From Labilithrix sp. (GTDB taxonomy: Bacteria; Myxococcota_A; Polyangia; Polyangiales; Polyangiaceae): a stretch of 64,000 bases of DNA. Below are positions 1 to 8,539 of the stretch, piece by piece; position 1 is the stretch's first letter, and each line of letters starts with the position of its first letter. Under the pieces are notes generated by a model. That model was not told the origin of the DNA, ran no database searches, and worked only from the letters and a program-made list of their open reading frames with translations. The DNA lies in contig JAHBWA010000014.1 of NCBI GenBank assembly GCA_019637195.1, positions 1 to 64,000 of the forward strand. The letters run 5' to 3'. Position numbers and translations under genes: made by a program.

Positions 1-42
1 ACGATGCGGGAGGCGGCGGCGGCGTTCGGGGCGCCCTCGTGA
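1..42 (+). CDS. C-terminal end of an upstream gene (partial)
   Basis: Reading frame 1 is open from the window edge and stops at the TGA at 40-42, so 13 codons are visible (T M R E A A A A F G A P S). The stop overlaps the GTG start of the next gene in a GTGA arrangement, a pattern repeated at many junctions in this window. That supports a real coupled upstream gene. No function can be read from the fragment. Confidence 0.5.
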   Translation, partial: TMREAAAAFGAPS

Positions 43-557
43 CCGAAGGCGCGGGGCGCCCGCCGCCCGCGTCTCCGCCGCCCGCGTCTCCGCCGCCCGC
101 GTCTTCGCCGGCGGCGAAGCTCCGAGCCGGACGCGCCGTCGTGACGCTGGCGCTGGCCGCGGGCATCCTCTCTCCGCTCGCGCGGGAGCGCGGGTGGGAC
201 AGCTTCCCGATCTCGAGCTACCCCATGTTCTCGCGCGGGACGATCGGGGCGGTGAACGAGCTCGCGCACGCGGTCCTCGTGCTCGAGGGCGGCGGTCGTG
301 TCCCGGCGCCGCCCGCGCTCCTGGGCACGCCGGAGCCGATGGTCGCGACGGCGATCGTCCGCGCATACCTCGCGCGCGGCAGCTCCGCGGATCTATGCGA
401 GATCGTCGCGGCGCGCGCCCGGTTCGCGCGTCCGGCGGCCGTGGCGGTCGAGATCGTCGCGAGCCGCTTCGACGCACGGCGGTACTTCTCCGCGGCGCCC
501 GACGCCCGCGAGCCGCTCGAGCGCACCGTCTACGCGCGCTGCGAGGTCACGCAATGA
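39..557 (+). CDS. hypothetical protein with one N-terminal hydrophobic segment, partner of the HTTM protein
   Basis: Translation starts at a GTG that overlaps the upstream stop. The first ~25 residues are Pro/Ala/Ser-rich, encoded by three near-identical 15-bp units (P-P-P-A-S). A hydrophobic stretch at about residues 33-47 looks like a signal anchor, followed by a ~120-residue soluble domain that I do not recognise. The stop overlaps the start of the following membrane protein (ATGA), so the two are probably co-translated and act together. The motif W-D-S-F-P-I-S-S-Y-P-M-F-S just after the hydrophobic segment recurs, in my recollection, in proteins encoded next to HTTM-type membrane proteins; that link is inference. 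Confidence 0.7.
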   Translation: MTEGAGRPPPASPPPASPPPASSPAAKLRAGRAVVTLALAAGILSPLARERGWDSFPISSYPMFSRGTIGAVNELAHAVLVLEGGGRVPAPPALLGTPEPMVATAIVRAYLARGSSADLCEIVAARARFARPAAVAVEIVASRFDARRYFSAAPDAREPLERTVYARCEVTQ

Positions 558-1420
558 GGCGCGCCGCCGGCGCCGTCGTGGGCTGGCTGGCTCCGGAGGC
601 GCCGCCGGCGCGGGCGGCGATCGCGCGGATGCTCGTGGGTGCGTTCGCGATCGTGTACCTGCTCGTACGCTTCCGCTACTTCGCGGACGGCTCCCGGCAC
701 GCCGCCGCGGACTTCGCGCCCGTCGGCGTGTGCGCGATCCTCGACGCGCCGCTCCCGGCGGCGGCGACGTGGGCGGTCGCGCTCGCGACGGTGGCGCTCG
801 GGATCGCGTTCACGGCCGGGCGTCGCCTCGGCCTCGTCGGCCCGGCGTTCGTCGCCGCGCTCCTCTGGACGATCACCTACGCCAGCTCGTGGGGGAAGAT
901 CCTCCACTCGGAGAACCTGCTGGTGCTGCACGTCGGCGTCTTCGCCCTCGCCGGGGCTTCGTCGGACGAGCGCGCGGCGGGCTGGGCGCTGCGCGCCGCG
1001 GCGATCGCGACGGCGCTCACCTACGTCGTCGCCGGCGCGACGAAGCTCCGGGCGGGCGGCGCGGCGTGGCTCTCGGGAGACGCGCTCGGCGGGTGGCTCG
1101 CCTGGGACGCGCTCCGGAAGATCGAGCTCGGGAGCTTCCACTCGCCGCTCGCGGCGCGTGTCGCCGCCAGCCCGGCTCTGCTCCAGGGGCTCGCACTCTA
1201 CACCCTCGTCGTCGAGCTCGGCGCGCCCCTGGCGCTCGCGTCGCGCCGGACCGCGTACGCGTGGGCGGCGCTCGCGTGGCTCTTCCACGCCGGTATCCTC
1301 GCGACGATGGCGATCGGCTTCTTCTACCCGCTCTCCGGCGTCGCGTTCGCGCCGCTCCTCCCGCTCGAGCGGATCGGAGCGCTCCGCCGCCTCGCCGAGC
1401 GCCTCGCTCCCGGAGGGTGA
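554..1420 (+). CDS. HTTM-domain (vitamin K-dependent carboxylase-like) membrane protein
   Basis: A 288-residue polytopic membrane protein with about seven or eight hydrophobic segments. The stretch S-W-G-K-I-L-H-S-E-N-L-L-V-L-H, around residue 110, is typical of the horizontally transferred transmembrane (HTTM) family, whose bacterial members are mostly uncharacterised relatives of gamma-glutamyl carboxylase. The ATG at 554 is chosen because it overlaps the previous stop by 4 bp; the same frame stays open further upstream, but that is coding sequence of the neighbour. The biochemical role is unknown. Coupling to the gene at 39-557 suggests a two-component membrane unit. Confidence 0.75.
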   Translation: MRRAAGAVVGWLAPEAPPARAAIARMLVGAFAIVYLLVRFRYFADGSRHAAADFAPVGVCAILDAPLPAAATWAVALATVALGIAFTAGRRLGLVGPAFVAALLWTITYASSWGKILHSENLLVLHVGVFALAGASSDERAAGWALRAAAIATALTYVVAGATKLRAGGAAWLSGDALGGWLAWDALRKIELGSFHSPLAARVAASPALLQGLALYTLVVELGAPLALASRRTAYAWAALAWLFHAGILATMAIGFFYPLSGVAFAPLLPLERIGALRRLAERLAPGG

Positions 1421-1539
1421 CGGCGTCGCGCGGGTCGGATCGCTCTCGGCGCGTGGTGGCGGGCTTGTCGGCTCGCTCGGCGCGTGACGGCGGGGCGCGA
1501 CTTCCGCCACGCTCGCCCTTGGCGTGAGACGTGGCGTCC

Positions 1540-2358
1540 TCAGCGGGCGCCGCGACGTCGCTGCGAGGCGCGGTGGACGAACTTGCCGAGCGCGGACGCC
1601 ATGTTCTCGGGATCGTCGGCGCGGAAGGCGTCGGCGCTGATGGCGTCGGTGGGCACGCCCCGCGCGTCGAGCTTGTAGAACCAGGGCGTCGTCGTCGTGG
1701 CGAGCTTCATCTGGGCGAGCTCGGTCTCGTACTCGTCGACGTCGACGCGCACGAGCGTGACGTCGGCGAGCGCGCGCCGCATCCGCTCGTCGGGGAGCGC
1801 GCGGGCGACCTCGGCGCACGCCGCGCTGGCCCTGGCGTTCGTCTGGAGCACGACGGTGCGGCCCCGCGAGCGGTTCACGATCTCGGCGAGCTGCGAGTGG
1901 AGGCTGCGCGAATCGTCGAGGTCGATCACCTCGAGCGAGCCGTAGGTCTGCGCGCCGCTCTGGGCCGGCGCCGGTGCGGTCGCGATCGGTGGCGCGGTCG
2001 CGAGCGTCGGCGGCGGCTCGGGGGCCGCTTCGGTCGCGACCGCGGCGACCGCCGGCGCGTCCTCCTCGCTCTCGGGCGCGAAGGCGGCGCCCATGGCCCA
2101 GAGCACCACGACGACGCCGAGCCCGGTGCCGAACAGGCCGGAGACGATCCCTGCCGCGGCGACGGCGCGTCCCGTCAGCGCGCCGCGCGACTGGTCGATG
2201 TCGCGCCGCGCGAGCGAGCCGAGGACGATCGCGGGCAGACCCGCGAGCGGCCCGAAGCACCCGATGCTCACGAGGCCGAGCACGAGGGCCAAGACCGCCT
2301 TCGGCTCCGTTCGCGACGGAGGCGGGCGCCAGGGCCAGTGCGGTCGGAGCGGGCCCAT
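1540..2358 (-). CDS. DUF4190-type membrane protein with thioredoxin-like C-terminal domain
   Basis: Two hydrophobic segments near the N-terminus, around G-L-V-S-I-G-C-F-G-P-L-A-G-L-P and G-I-V-S-G-L-F-G-T-G-L-G, match the DUF4190 pattern. An Ala/Pro-rich linker follows. The C-terminal ~130 residues have a thioredoxin-like layout (V-V-L-Q-T-N-A-R, V-T-L-V-R-V-D-V-D-E-Y, T-T-T-P-W-F-Y) but lack a CxxC redox pair, so disulfide chemistry is unlikely. The ATG at 2358 is preferred to one 17 codons upstream because the extra residues look non-conserved. It is an orphan gene, convergent with the HTTM operon. Confidence 0.75.
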   Translation of the reverse strand: MGPLRPHWPWRPPPSRTEPKAVLALVLGLVSIGCFGPLAGLPAIVLGSLARRDIDQSRGALTGRAVAAAGIVSGLFGTGLGVVVVLWAMGAAFAPESEEDAPAVAAVATEAAPEPPPTLATAPPIATAPAPAQSGAQTYGSLEVIDLDDSRSLHSQLAEIVNRSRGRTVVLQTNARASAACAEVARALPDERMRRALADVTLVRVDVDEYETELAQMKLATTTTPWFYKLDARGVPTDAISADAFRADDPENMASALGKFVHRASQRRRGAR

Positions 2359-2526
2359 CGTCGACAAGCTTACCTCGGCGGCGCGGAGGTGCACGCGCGG
2401 CGGGCGCATTTCTCACCGTCGCCCGTCCGGACGTCCTCGTCGGGGCCCGGGCCAAGGCGGCGCCCCGGCCGAGCGGCACCCCGGCCCGAGCGGGCGTCCC
2501 GACCGAGTCGGCGTCCCGCGCCGAGC

Positions 2527-3435
2527 CTACCGCGTCACCCGGCCGAGGCTGTCGACGTCGACGGCGGAGTTGCGGATGAAGTCGCGGGCCACGTCGCTGT
2601 CGCCCTCGAGCAGCTCGTCGGGGGGGCCGCTCGCCTCGACGCGGCCCTTGATCAGCAAGACGGCCTGGTGCGCGATGCGGAAGCAGCTGGCGATGTCGTG
2701 CGAGATGACGATGCTGGTCACGCCGAAGCGCTGGCGCATCTCCTCGATGAGATCGTCGACGAGGCGGCTCGTGAGCGGATCGAGGCCGCTCGTGGGCTCG
2801 TCGTAGACGAGGATCGGCGGCTCGAGCATCAGCGCACGCGCGAGGCCGACGCGCTTGCGCATACCGCCGGACAGCTCGGAGGGGAACTTCGGCGCGACGA
2901 CCTTCGGATCGAGCCCGAGGATCTCGAGCTTGCCGAGCACGCGCTCGGAGATCTCCTTCTTCGAGAGCCTCGTGTGCTCCACCAGCGGGAAGGCGACGTT
3001 GTCGAAGACCGAGATCGAGTCGAGGAGCGCGGCGTACTGGTAGACCATGCCGAACTTCTTCCGGACACGGTTGAGCTCGCGCTCGGAGACGCGTGTCACG
3101 TCCTCGCCGTCGATGAAGATGTGACCGCTGGTCGCGCGCTCGAGCGCCACGATGAGCCGGAGCAAGGTGGTCTTGCCCGCGCCCGACCCACCGATGATGA
3201 CGGTCGTCTCCCGTCGCCGCGCGACGAGGTTGACGCCCTTCAGGATCTCCTGGTCGCCGAAGCGCTTCTTGATGTCGCGGAGGACGACGATCTCGTCCGG
3301 CAGCGGCGGTCGCGCGAGGTCGCCGTTGCCTCGGACCGTCGGTCCGTTCCCGGCGGGCGCGGGCGGGCCCTGGGCGTCGCGGTGGCTGGGGGGCGCGGCG
3401 CCGCGTCCGGACGAAACGGGGTCGGAGGGGCACAT
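2527..3435 (-). CDS. ABC transporter ATP-binding protein, MlaF type
   Basis: A canonical ABC ATPase of 302 residues. It has Walker A G-G-S-G-A-G-K-T-T, signature L-S-G-G-M-R-K-R-V-G, Walker B I-L-V-Y-D-E-P-T-S-G-L-D and the H-loop V-I-S-H-D-I. The M-R-K-R signature and the S-C-F-R-I-A-H stretch fit the MlaF/Ttg2A group, which powers phospholipid transport between the bacterial membranes. A ~50-residue Pro/Gly-rich N-terminal extension makes the start uncertain; ATG at 3435 is the last good ATG before the domain. No MlaE permease or MlaD protein is adjacent, so the partners must be encoded elsewhere. Confidence 0.9.
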   Translation of the reverse strand: MCPSDPVSSGRGAAPPSHRDAQGPPAPAGNGPTVRGNGDLARPPLPDEIVVLRDIKKRFGDQEILKGVNLVARRRETTVIIGGSGAGKTTLLRLIVALERATSGHIFIDGEDVTRVSERELNRVRKKFGMVYQYAALLDSISVFDNVAFPLVEHTRLSKKEISERVLGKLEILGLDPKVVAPKFPSELSGGMRKRVGLARALMLEPPILVYDEPTSGLDPLTSRLVDDLIEEMRQRFGVTSIVISHDIASCFRIAHQAVLLIKGRVEASGPPDELLEGDSDVARDFIRNSAVDVDSLGRVTR

Positions 3436-3525
3436 CGCGTCGTCGGGGTTCCGTGGCGCCGCCGCGGCGAGGCCCTTCCAAAATGTCCCTTTCGCGACGG
3501 GCCGGCGCAAGCTAAACGTGGGGCC

Positions 3526-3810
3526 ATGACGCGCGAACAGGTCGAGGCCATCCTCAAGGGCTCCCAGGCCAAGCTGGACAAGGAGAACGGGTACACGTTG
3601 CCCGAGGGCTCGAACGTGACGCTCCACGTCGCACACCAGGGCGCCAGCCTCTCGTTCCAGAAGCTCGAGTCCGTGAAATTCGACGGCGAGCTCGTCTACG
3701 CCAAGAGCGCCAAGCAGACCGTGGCGCTGGTCGTGTCGGACGTCTTCGCGGTGGCGGTCGACGGCGCGAGCGGTCAGGCGCGGCGCCCGGCCGGCTTCTC
3801 GGCGTCCTGA
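3526..3810 (+). CDS. small conserved-looking hypothetical protein (94 aa)
   Basis: A 94-residue soluble protein beginning M-T-R-E-Q-V-E-A-I-L-K, with a helical N-terminus followed by alternating beta-like segments (V-T-L-H-V-A, L-S-F-Q-K-L, A-L-V-V-S-D-V-F-A-V-A-V). There are no membrane segments or metal-binding cysteines. Composition is normal, not low complexity, which argues that it is a true gene. It lies divergent to the ABC ATPase with only 90 bp between the starts, so the two probably share a promoter region. I do not recognise the family. Confidence 0.7.
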   Translation: MTREQVEAILKGSQAKLDKENGYTLPEGSNVTLHVAHQGASLSFQKLESVKFDGELVYAKSAKQTVALVVSDVFAVAVDGASGQARRPAGFSAS

Positions 3811-3829
3811 GGCCTCGGCCGCGGGCCTG

Positions 3830-4705
3830 ATGACGTACGCCGCGCTCTCGGTGACCGCGGCGCTCGTCGCGCGGCTCCCGCGCGGCGCGCTCGCGGCGCT
3901 CGGCGCGGCGCTCGGCTTCTTCGTGGGCTCGGTCCTCGGCGTCCGGCGCTCGCTCGTCGAGGCGGCGATGGACCGGTCCGGCGTCGCCGCGCCCCGCGTC
4001 GCCGCGTCTGCGATGTATCGCGGCCTCGGTCGCGGGGTCTTCGAGCTGCTCTGGCTCGCCGCGACCTCGCCTCCGCGCCGGGCGCGCGAGATCGCGCGCG
4101 TGACCATCGACGCCGACGCCGTCGCCGCGCTCGACGCCGCGCTCGAGCGAGGTCCGGTCGTGCTCTTCGCGTCGCACACGGGCAACTGGGAGCTCGCGGC
4201 GGCGGCGGCGGCGCGGCTCCTCGAGGAGCGTGGCCGCCGGCTCGTCGTGGTCGCGAAGGCCATGCGCGCGCAGGGCGTCGACGCCTTCCTCGCGCGCCTC
4301 CGCCGGCGCCTCGGCGTCGTCGTCGTTCCGCCCCGCGGGGCGCTTGCAGCCGCGCGGCGCGCGCTCCGAGCGGGCGACGTCGTGGTCACGCCGATCGATC
4401 AGGTGCCCGATCGCGCGGCGCACGGCGTCGCGGTGGAGTTCCTGCGCGCGCGGGCGCTCGCGGATCGCGCGCCGGCGACGCTCGCCTGGCGGGCGAGGGC
4501 GACGGTCCTCGTCGTCGCCGCCCGGCGACAGGCCGGAGCGCACCGCGTCCGCCTCCTCGACGTCGTCCCGCCGCCGGCGGCGGCAGATCGCGCCCGCGTG
4601 TGGATCCCGGCGACGACGACGCGGGCGACGGCGGCGCTCGACACTTTCGTCCGCGCGGCGCCGGAGTCGTGGCTCTGGCTCCACCGCCGCTGGCGCGCGT
4701 CGTGA
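3830..4705 (+). CDS. LpxL/HtrB-family lipid acyltransferase
   Basis: A 291-residue protein with a hydrophobic N-terminal region and the acyltransferase signature S-H-T-G-N-W-E, giving the H-X4-E dyad His116/Glu121 of the LpxL/LpxM and lysophospholipid acyltransferase superfamily. Known members transfer a fatty acyl chain from ACP to lipid A precursors at the inner face of the cytoplasmic membrane. The downstream block V-V-T-P-I-D-Q-V-P also fits. It follows the small gene at 3526 by 19 bp. The substrate cannot be fixed from sequence: late lipid A acylation is the default, and ornithine-lipid or phospholipid acylation is also possible. Confidence 0.82.
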   Translation: MTYAALSVTAALVARLPRGALAALGAALGFFVGSVLGVRRSLVEAAMDRSGVAAPRVAASAMYRGLGRGVFELLWLAATSPPRRAREIARVTIDADAVAALDAALERGPVVLFASHTGNWELAAAAAARLLEERGRRLVVVAKAMRAQGVDAFLARLRRRLGVVVVPPRGALAAARRALRAGDVVVTPIDQVPDRAAHGVAVEFLRARALADRAPATLAWRARATVLVVAARRQAGAHRVRLLDVVPPPAAADRARVWIPATTTRATAALDTFVRAAPESWLWLHRRWRAS

Positions 4706-4866
4706 CTCGGGCGCAGGGCTTCGCGTGGCACAGGTAGCGTCTCGCTTCGGACGCATGCGTCGCGCGCCTGCGTCGGCCTCGCCGTGACCACGGTCACACG
4801 AGTCGCATCCGGAATGTGCCGGGCGTCTGCCCTGCTATCGGATTCGCGAACGAAGGAGGTGGACAG

Positions 4867-5370
4867 ATGCGGCTTCGTCTCGTTGCGCTGCTCTTGGCGG
4901 TCGGTTGTAGCCCTTCGGAACGCGCGGAAGAAGCCGCGCGCCTGATCGACCCCGTACCCGCGGACATCGACGCTGGCGTTGCGGTCGAGCATAGCGCACC
5001 GGCCGAGGATCGAGGCGCGCCTCCCGGCGACGACGGATCGCCTCACACCACCCCGTCGACCTTCAGTCCTCGCGGCGTCGCGAAGGTGTACCTCGACGGC
5101 GTGGGCTGCCCGTTCCCTGCGTCGACGTGCCCCGCGGGCTGCACGTCTTACTCGGCTCGAGCGCTCGACGAAGCGGGTCAGTGCATCGAGGTCGTGCTGG
5201 GCTGCGTTGCAGGTGGAATCTGGCAAAACGGTGTGTCCTTCTGCGCGAAGCGGCTCGACGACGGGTTGCTCTCCGAGGTTTACGGCATCCTTCCGCAGAT
5301 GCGCGACGATTGGACGGCGTGCAACGTGGACGAAGCGGCACGGTGGCGAGATCGATGCCGGGGGCGGTGA
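4867..5370 (+). CDS. putative lipoprotein with Cys-rich C-terminal half
   Basis: The signal peptide ends in a lipobox (L-L-A-V-G-C), predicting a lipid-anchored protein of 167 residues. A strong Shine-Dalgarno (AAGGAGGT, about 6 bp upstream) decides the start at 4867 over an in-frame ATG 17 codons earlier. After an acidic, Pro-rich spacer comes a short domain with six cysteines, in the order GC-P-F-P-A-S-T-C-P-A-G-C, then Q-C-I-E and L-G-C, then F-C, which probably form disulfides. I do not recognise the family; short Cys-rich lipoproteins are common in myxobacteria. Confidence 0.75.
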   Translation: MRLRLVALLLAVGCSPSERAEEAARLIDPVPADIDAGVAVEHSAPAEDRGAPPGDDGSPHTTPSTFSPRGVAKVYLDGVGCPFPASTCPAGCTSYSARALDEAGQCIEVVLGCVAGGIWQNGVSFCAKRLDDGLLSEVYGILPQMRDDWTACNVDEAARWRDRCRGR

Positions 5371-5540
5371 TCGCCTCGGCGTCGAGGTCCCGACGCCCGC
5401 GCTCCCGGTCGCGGCTCGAAGCCGTGGTCGTCCGTCGAGGGGTCGGCTGCGCTCGCGTTCCCGTTGTCGGAAGGGAGCCGACCGCGTGACTCCGCCGGCG
5501 CGTCTTGTGGCGACGCGGCAGGCGGGCTAACTCCCGCGCC

Positions 5541-6314
5541 ATGGACGACGCCCTCGTCATCGCCGGCAGGAGCTTTCAGAGCCGCCTGATCGTCGGCACC
5601 GGTAAGTACAAGAACGTCGAGGAGACCGAGCGCGCGATCGACGCGTCCGGCGCCGAGATCGTGACCGTCGCCCTCCGGCGCGTCGATCTCGGCGACAAAT
5701 CCAGCGGATCGCTGATGGCGCTCCTCCAGCGGAAGAGCTGGACCCTCCTGCCCAACACGGCCGGTTGTTACACCGCCGAGGACGCCGTGCGCACGCTCCG
5801 GCTCGCGCGCGAGCTGGGGATCGCGAGCATGGTCAAGCTCGAGGTCATCGGCGATCCGAAGACGCTCTACCCGGACAACGAGCAGACGCTCGAGGCCGCC
5901 AAGACGCTCGTGAAGGAGGGCTTCGTCGTCCTGCCGTATTGCATCGACGATCCCATCGTGTGCCGAAAGCTCGAGGACATCGGGTGCGCCGCCGTGATGC
6001 CGCTCGCGGCGCCGATCGGCAGCGGGCTCGGGATCCGGAACCCCCACAACCTGTCGATCATCCTCGAGAACGCCAAGGTCCCGGTGATCGTCGACGCGGG
6101 CGTGGGCACGGCGAGCGACGCCGCGATCGCGATGGAGCTCGGTTGCCATGGCGTCTTGATGAACACCGCCATCGCGCACGCGACCGATCCGGTCCTGATG
6201 GCGACGGCGATGCGCGACGGCGTGCGCGCCGGGCGCATGGCGCGCCTCGCCGGCCGGATGGCGAAGACCCGCTACGCGAACGCGTCGAGCCCGACGGCGG
6301 GGCTCATCGAGTGA
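5541..6314 (+). CDS. thiG: thiazole synthase ThiG
   Basis: A 257-residue TIM-barrel protein that aligns end to end with ThiG, which forms the thiazole phosphate of thiamine from deoxyxylulose phosphate, dehydroglycine or glycine imine, and the ThiS thiocarboxylate. Diagnostic features are [10 protein letters not shown] at the N-terminus, the Schiff-base lysine in M-V-K-L-E-V-I-G-D, the phosphate-binding P-I-G-S-G-L-G and [11 protein letters not shown]. ThiS and ThiF are not adjacent. The gene overlaps the next one by 4 bp and leads to thiE. I searched the 170 bp upstream for TPP riboswitch motifs and saw none. Confidence 0.96.
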   Translation: MDDALVIAGRSFQSRLIVGTGKYKNVEETERAIDASGAEIVTVALRRVDLGDKSSGSLMALLQRKSWTLLPNTAGCYTAEDAVRTLRLARELGIASMVKLEVIGDPKTLYPDNEQTLEAAKTLVKEGFVVLPYCIDDPIVCRKLEDIGCAAVMPLAAPIGSGLGIRNPHNLSIILENAKVPVIVDAGVGTASDAAIAMELGCHGVLMNTAIAHATDPVLMATAMRDGVRAGRMARLAGRMAKTRYANASSPTAGLIE

Positions 6315-6601
6315 TCGCGCGTCTCCTCGGCGCAGGCTTGGTCGTGGCGGCGCTCGGCGGCGCGCCGTTCCAGTGCGGCTCGTCCTCGAACCCGGAGACG
6401 CGCCGCGAGGACAGCGCCGGCGACGCGCTCTACAACCTCGCGATGGACTTCCGCGCCAAGGGCGACGAGGCGGCGGCGAAGGACACGCTCCGCTACCTGG
6501 TCGAGCACTACCCGTCGAACCGTCACGTCCCGGCGGCGCGCGAAGAGCTCGCCGCGGGCGACAGGGCGCCGGCGAAGGGAGCGCCGTCCGCCGATCCGTG
6601 A
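6311..6601 (+). CDS. small exported protein, possible lipoprotein, inside the thi operon
   Basis: The GTG start overlaps the thiG stop and the TGA overlaps the thiE start, so this gene is translationally locked between two thiamine genes. The 96-residue product has a hydrophobic N-terminus ending A-P-F-Q-C-G-S-S, a plausible but non-ideal lipobox. The mature part resembles one TPR-like repeat ([26 protein letters not shown]). It matches no thiamine enzyme I know. Its position could mean a structural role or merely convenient co-transcription. Confidence 0.7.
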   Translation: MIARLLGAGLVVAALGGAPFQCGSSSNPETRREDSAGDALYNLAMDFRAKGDEAAAKDTLRYLVEHYPSNRHVPAAREELAAGDRAPAKGAPSADP

Positions 6602-7341
6602 CGGCGCCTCGCGGTGCGCCGTCGGTCCTTTTGATCACCGATCCGCGCTGGCCGCTCGCTCGGATCGAGGAGGTCATCGAGGTGGCCGGCGCGGCGCTCG
6701 CGCCGGGGGCGTTCGCCGTTCAGCTCCGCGACAAGGCGGCGTCGCGCGCCGATCTCGCGCGCTCGGCGCGCGCGCTCCGGGCGGTGACCGCGCGCGTCGG
6801 GGCGCGGCTCGTCGTCAACGCGCCGACGATCGAGGCGCTCGACATCGCCGCGGACGCCGGCGCCGACGGCGCGCACGTGCCTTGCCTCGCGGACCGGATC
6901 GCGGGAGCTCGTGAGCGGCTCGGCGCGGCGGCCTGGATCTCGACGCCCGCGCACACGGACGACGGCGTTCGCGTCGCGCGCTCTGCCGGTGCGACGATGG
7001 TGCTGGTGAGCCCGATCTTCGCATCGCCCGGGAAGGGCGCCCCGCGCGGCGTCGACGCGCTCACGAGAGCCCGCGCCTGCGCGTCCGCGGGGGTCACGGT
7101 CGCGTTCGCCGGCGCGCTCACGGCGTCGCCTGCCGGCGCGGCCACGGCAGCGCCCGCGGACGCGCTCGTCGTCCTCGCGCTCGGCGGCGTCGACGCGTCG
7201 CGCGTCGCGGCGTGCGCTGACGCCGGCGCGCATGGGGTCGCGGTCATTCGCGCGCTGCTCGACGCCGAAGACGCCGCGTCGACGGCGCGCGCGCTCGACG
7301 CACCGTTCCAACGCCGCGCATCCCCCGCGTCACGCGGCTGA
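6598..7341 (+). CDS. thiE: thiamine phosphate synthase ThiE (TenI/ThiE family)
   Basis: A 247-residue TIM-barrel protein of the ThiE/TenI family. ThiE joins hydroxymethylpyrimidine diphosphate and thiazole phosphate. Visible features are L-L-I-T-D-P-R, V-Q-L-R-D-K, V-N-A-P (in place of the usual N-D), A-D-G-A-H-V-P, S-T-P-A-H-T and V-S-P-I-F-A-S-P-G-K-G-A-P-R-G. The G-K-G-A-P-R-G phosphate loop argues for a ThiE-like active site. The Asn-Ala-Pro and His-Val-Pro departures from strict ThiE leave room for a TenI-like function. The start is a GTG overlapping the previous stop; proximity to thiG supports ThiE. Confidence 0.85.
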   Translation: MTAPRGAPSVLLITDPRWPLARIEEVIEVAGAALAPGAFAVQLRDKAASRADLARSARALRAVTARVGARLVVNAPTIEALDIAADAGADGAHVPCLADRIAGARERLGAAAWISTPAHTDDGVRVARSAGATMVLVSPIFASPGKGAPRGVDALTRARACASAGVTVAFAGALTASPAGAATAAPADALVVLALGGVDASRVAACADAGAHGVAVIRALLDAEDAASTARALDAPFQRRASPASRG

Positions 7342-7411
7342 GCCGCGCGGCCCTGCGCGGTGGGCGCGCCCCATGGCGAGCCGGCCCGACGGGGTGTACA
7401 GTCGGGCTGCC

Positions 7412-7669
7412 ATGGCGACGTACGACGAGACCCTCAAGATCACGACCGAGATCCTCCAGAAGCATGTCGACGGCGATCGCACCATTCGCCCGAACGATCA
7501 CATCCAGAACGATCTCGGCCTCGACAGCCTCGGCGTGATGGAGCTCGTCGCCGACGTCGAAGACCGCTTCTCCGTCACGATCCCGAACGAGGTCCTCGGC
7601 GACATCTCGACGGTCGAAGACATCGCCCGCGCGCTCGTGAAGCTGCAAGGCGCCGGCGCCTCGGCCTGA
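7412..7669 (+). CDS. acyl carrier protein
   Basis: An 85-residue acidic carrier protein with the phosphopantetheine attachment motif L-G-L-D-S-L-G-V-M-E-L; Ser near residue 41 is the 4'-phosphopantetheine site. It stands 70 bp after thiE and upstream of the lipid cluster at 8.5-16.1 kb, which has two more carrier proteins of clearly different sequence (14350, 14621). It is therefore probably a dedicated carrier rather than the housekeeping FabC/AcpP, which usually sits beside fabD, fabG or fabF. Which enzyme it serves is inference. Confidence 0.92.
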   Translation: MATYDETLKITTEILQKHVDGDRTIRPNDHIQNDLGLDSLGVMELVADVEDRFSVTIPNEVLGDISTVEDIARALVKLQGAGASA

Positions 7670-7794
7670 GCCGCTCCGTCAGGCCCGGAGCCCGACACGC
7701 GAGAACGTCGGTCTAGCCGGAGCTCCCACTTCATGGTCCCCTGGCGTCGACGTCGCGCGCGCGCGGCATCGATCCCACGGGAGGTACCGGCTTC

Positions 7795-8427
7795 ATGGCA
7801 CGGCATCAGATCGTCATCACGTGCTTGACCCACAAGCTTCGTCACGACGAGGCGATCATCAGGGGCTCGTTCAACCTGCATCAGCGAGCAACGTCGTCAG
7901 GGAAGTTCTCGGAGCTCCTCGAGATCACCAGCCTCGGCGACCGGCCGCTGAAAGACCCGTTCACGGCCGCGTCCATGCGGGAGCGCGTCGCGACGCTTCG
8001 CAAGAAGCACTCGGTCGCCTGGTCCGACACGCGGATCTACCTGCGCGGACACGGCGGCTTCGAGAAGCAGACGCTCGGCGGCCTCGGTCCCGAGGCCTGG
8101 GTCAAGGCCTTGCAGGAGCTCGGCATCTCGGAGGTTGGCCTCTACAGCATCACGGGGTGCCGCCTCGCGCGTGACAGTGGAAGCCAGGCCGATAGGCCGC
8201 TTCTCGACGTCGCGAACAGCTTCGCGTCGAACTTTCATCGACTGCTCCCGGACAAGCGGGACGTGTTCGCGAGGACGGAGTACCTGGGGGTCCTGACGGA
8301 CGGACGGAAACAGACGACTCCGACGATCGCCCCCAATCCGACCAACTTTCGCAGCAAGGCGCCAGGCAGCAAGGTCCGGTTCACCTGGGGCAAGGGCGGG
8401 CAGGTGCGCGAGATGGTCTACCAGTGA
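7795..8427 (+). CDS. putative clan CD cysteine peptidase, C80 (toxin CPD)-like, stand-alone
   Basis: A 210-residue protein with no signal peptide. A hydrophobic strand leads into R-G-H-G-G (His86). About 36 residues later a second strand, V-G-L-Y-S-I-T-G-C-R-L-A, ends in Cys122. This H-G ... strand-G-C-x-L-A layout is that of the C80 cysteine peptidase domain of RTX/MARTX toxins, where His and Cys form the dyad and inositol hexakisphosphate activates autoprocessing. Here the domain is not attached to a toxin. A good ribosome-binding site (GGGAGGT) precedes ATG 7795. Function is inferred from the motif only. Confidence 0.6.
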   Translation: MARHQIVITCLTHKLRHDEAIIRGSFNLHQRATSSGKFSELLEITSLGDRPLKDPFTAASMRERVATLRKKHSVAWSDTRIYLRGHGGFEKQTLGGLGPEAWVKALQELGISEVGLYSITGCRLARDSGSQADRPLLDVANSFASNFHRLLPDKRDVFARTEYLGVLTDGRKQTTPTIAPNPTNFRSKAPGSKVRFTWGKGGQVREMVYQ

Positions 8428-8539
8428 GAGGCGCCGGCGGTCGCGACGCCTTCACGACCGCTCTGGCACCGTCCGGTCGAGCGCCACGCGACGCGTCGTC
8501 CGCGACGGCGCTGCGCGTCCGCGTGAACGGCCGCGGGGC

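Noticed and set aside
5371..5540. TPP riboswitch upstream of thiG
   Set aside because: I looked for the conserved CTGAGA and ACCTGATCTGG-type blocks and found none.
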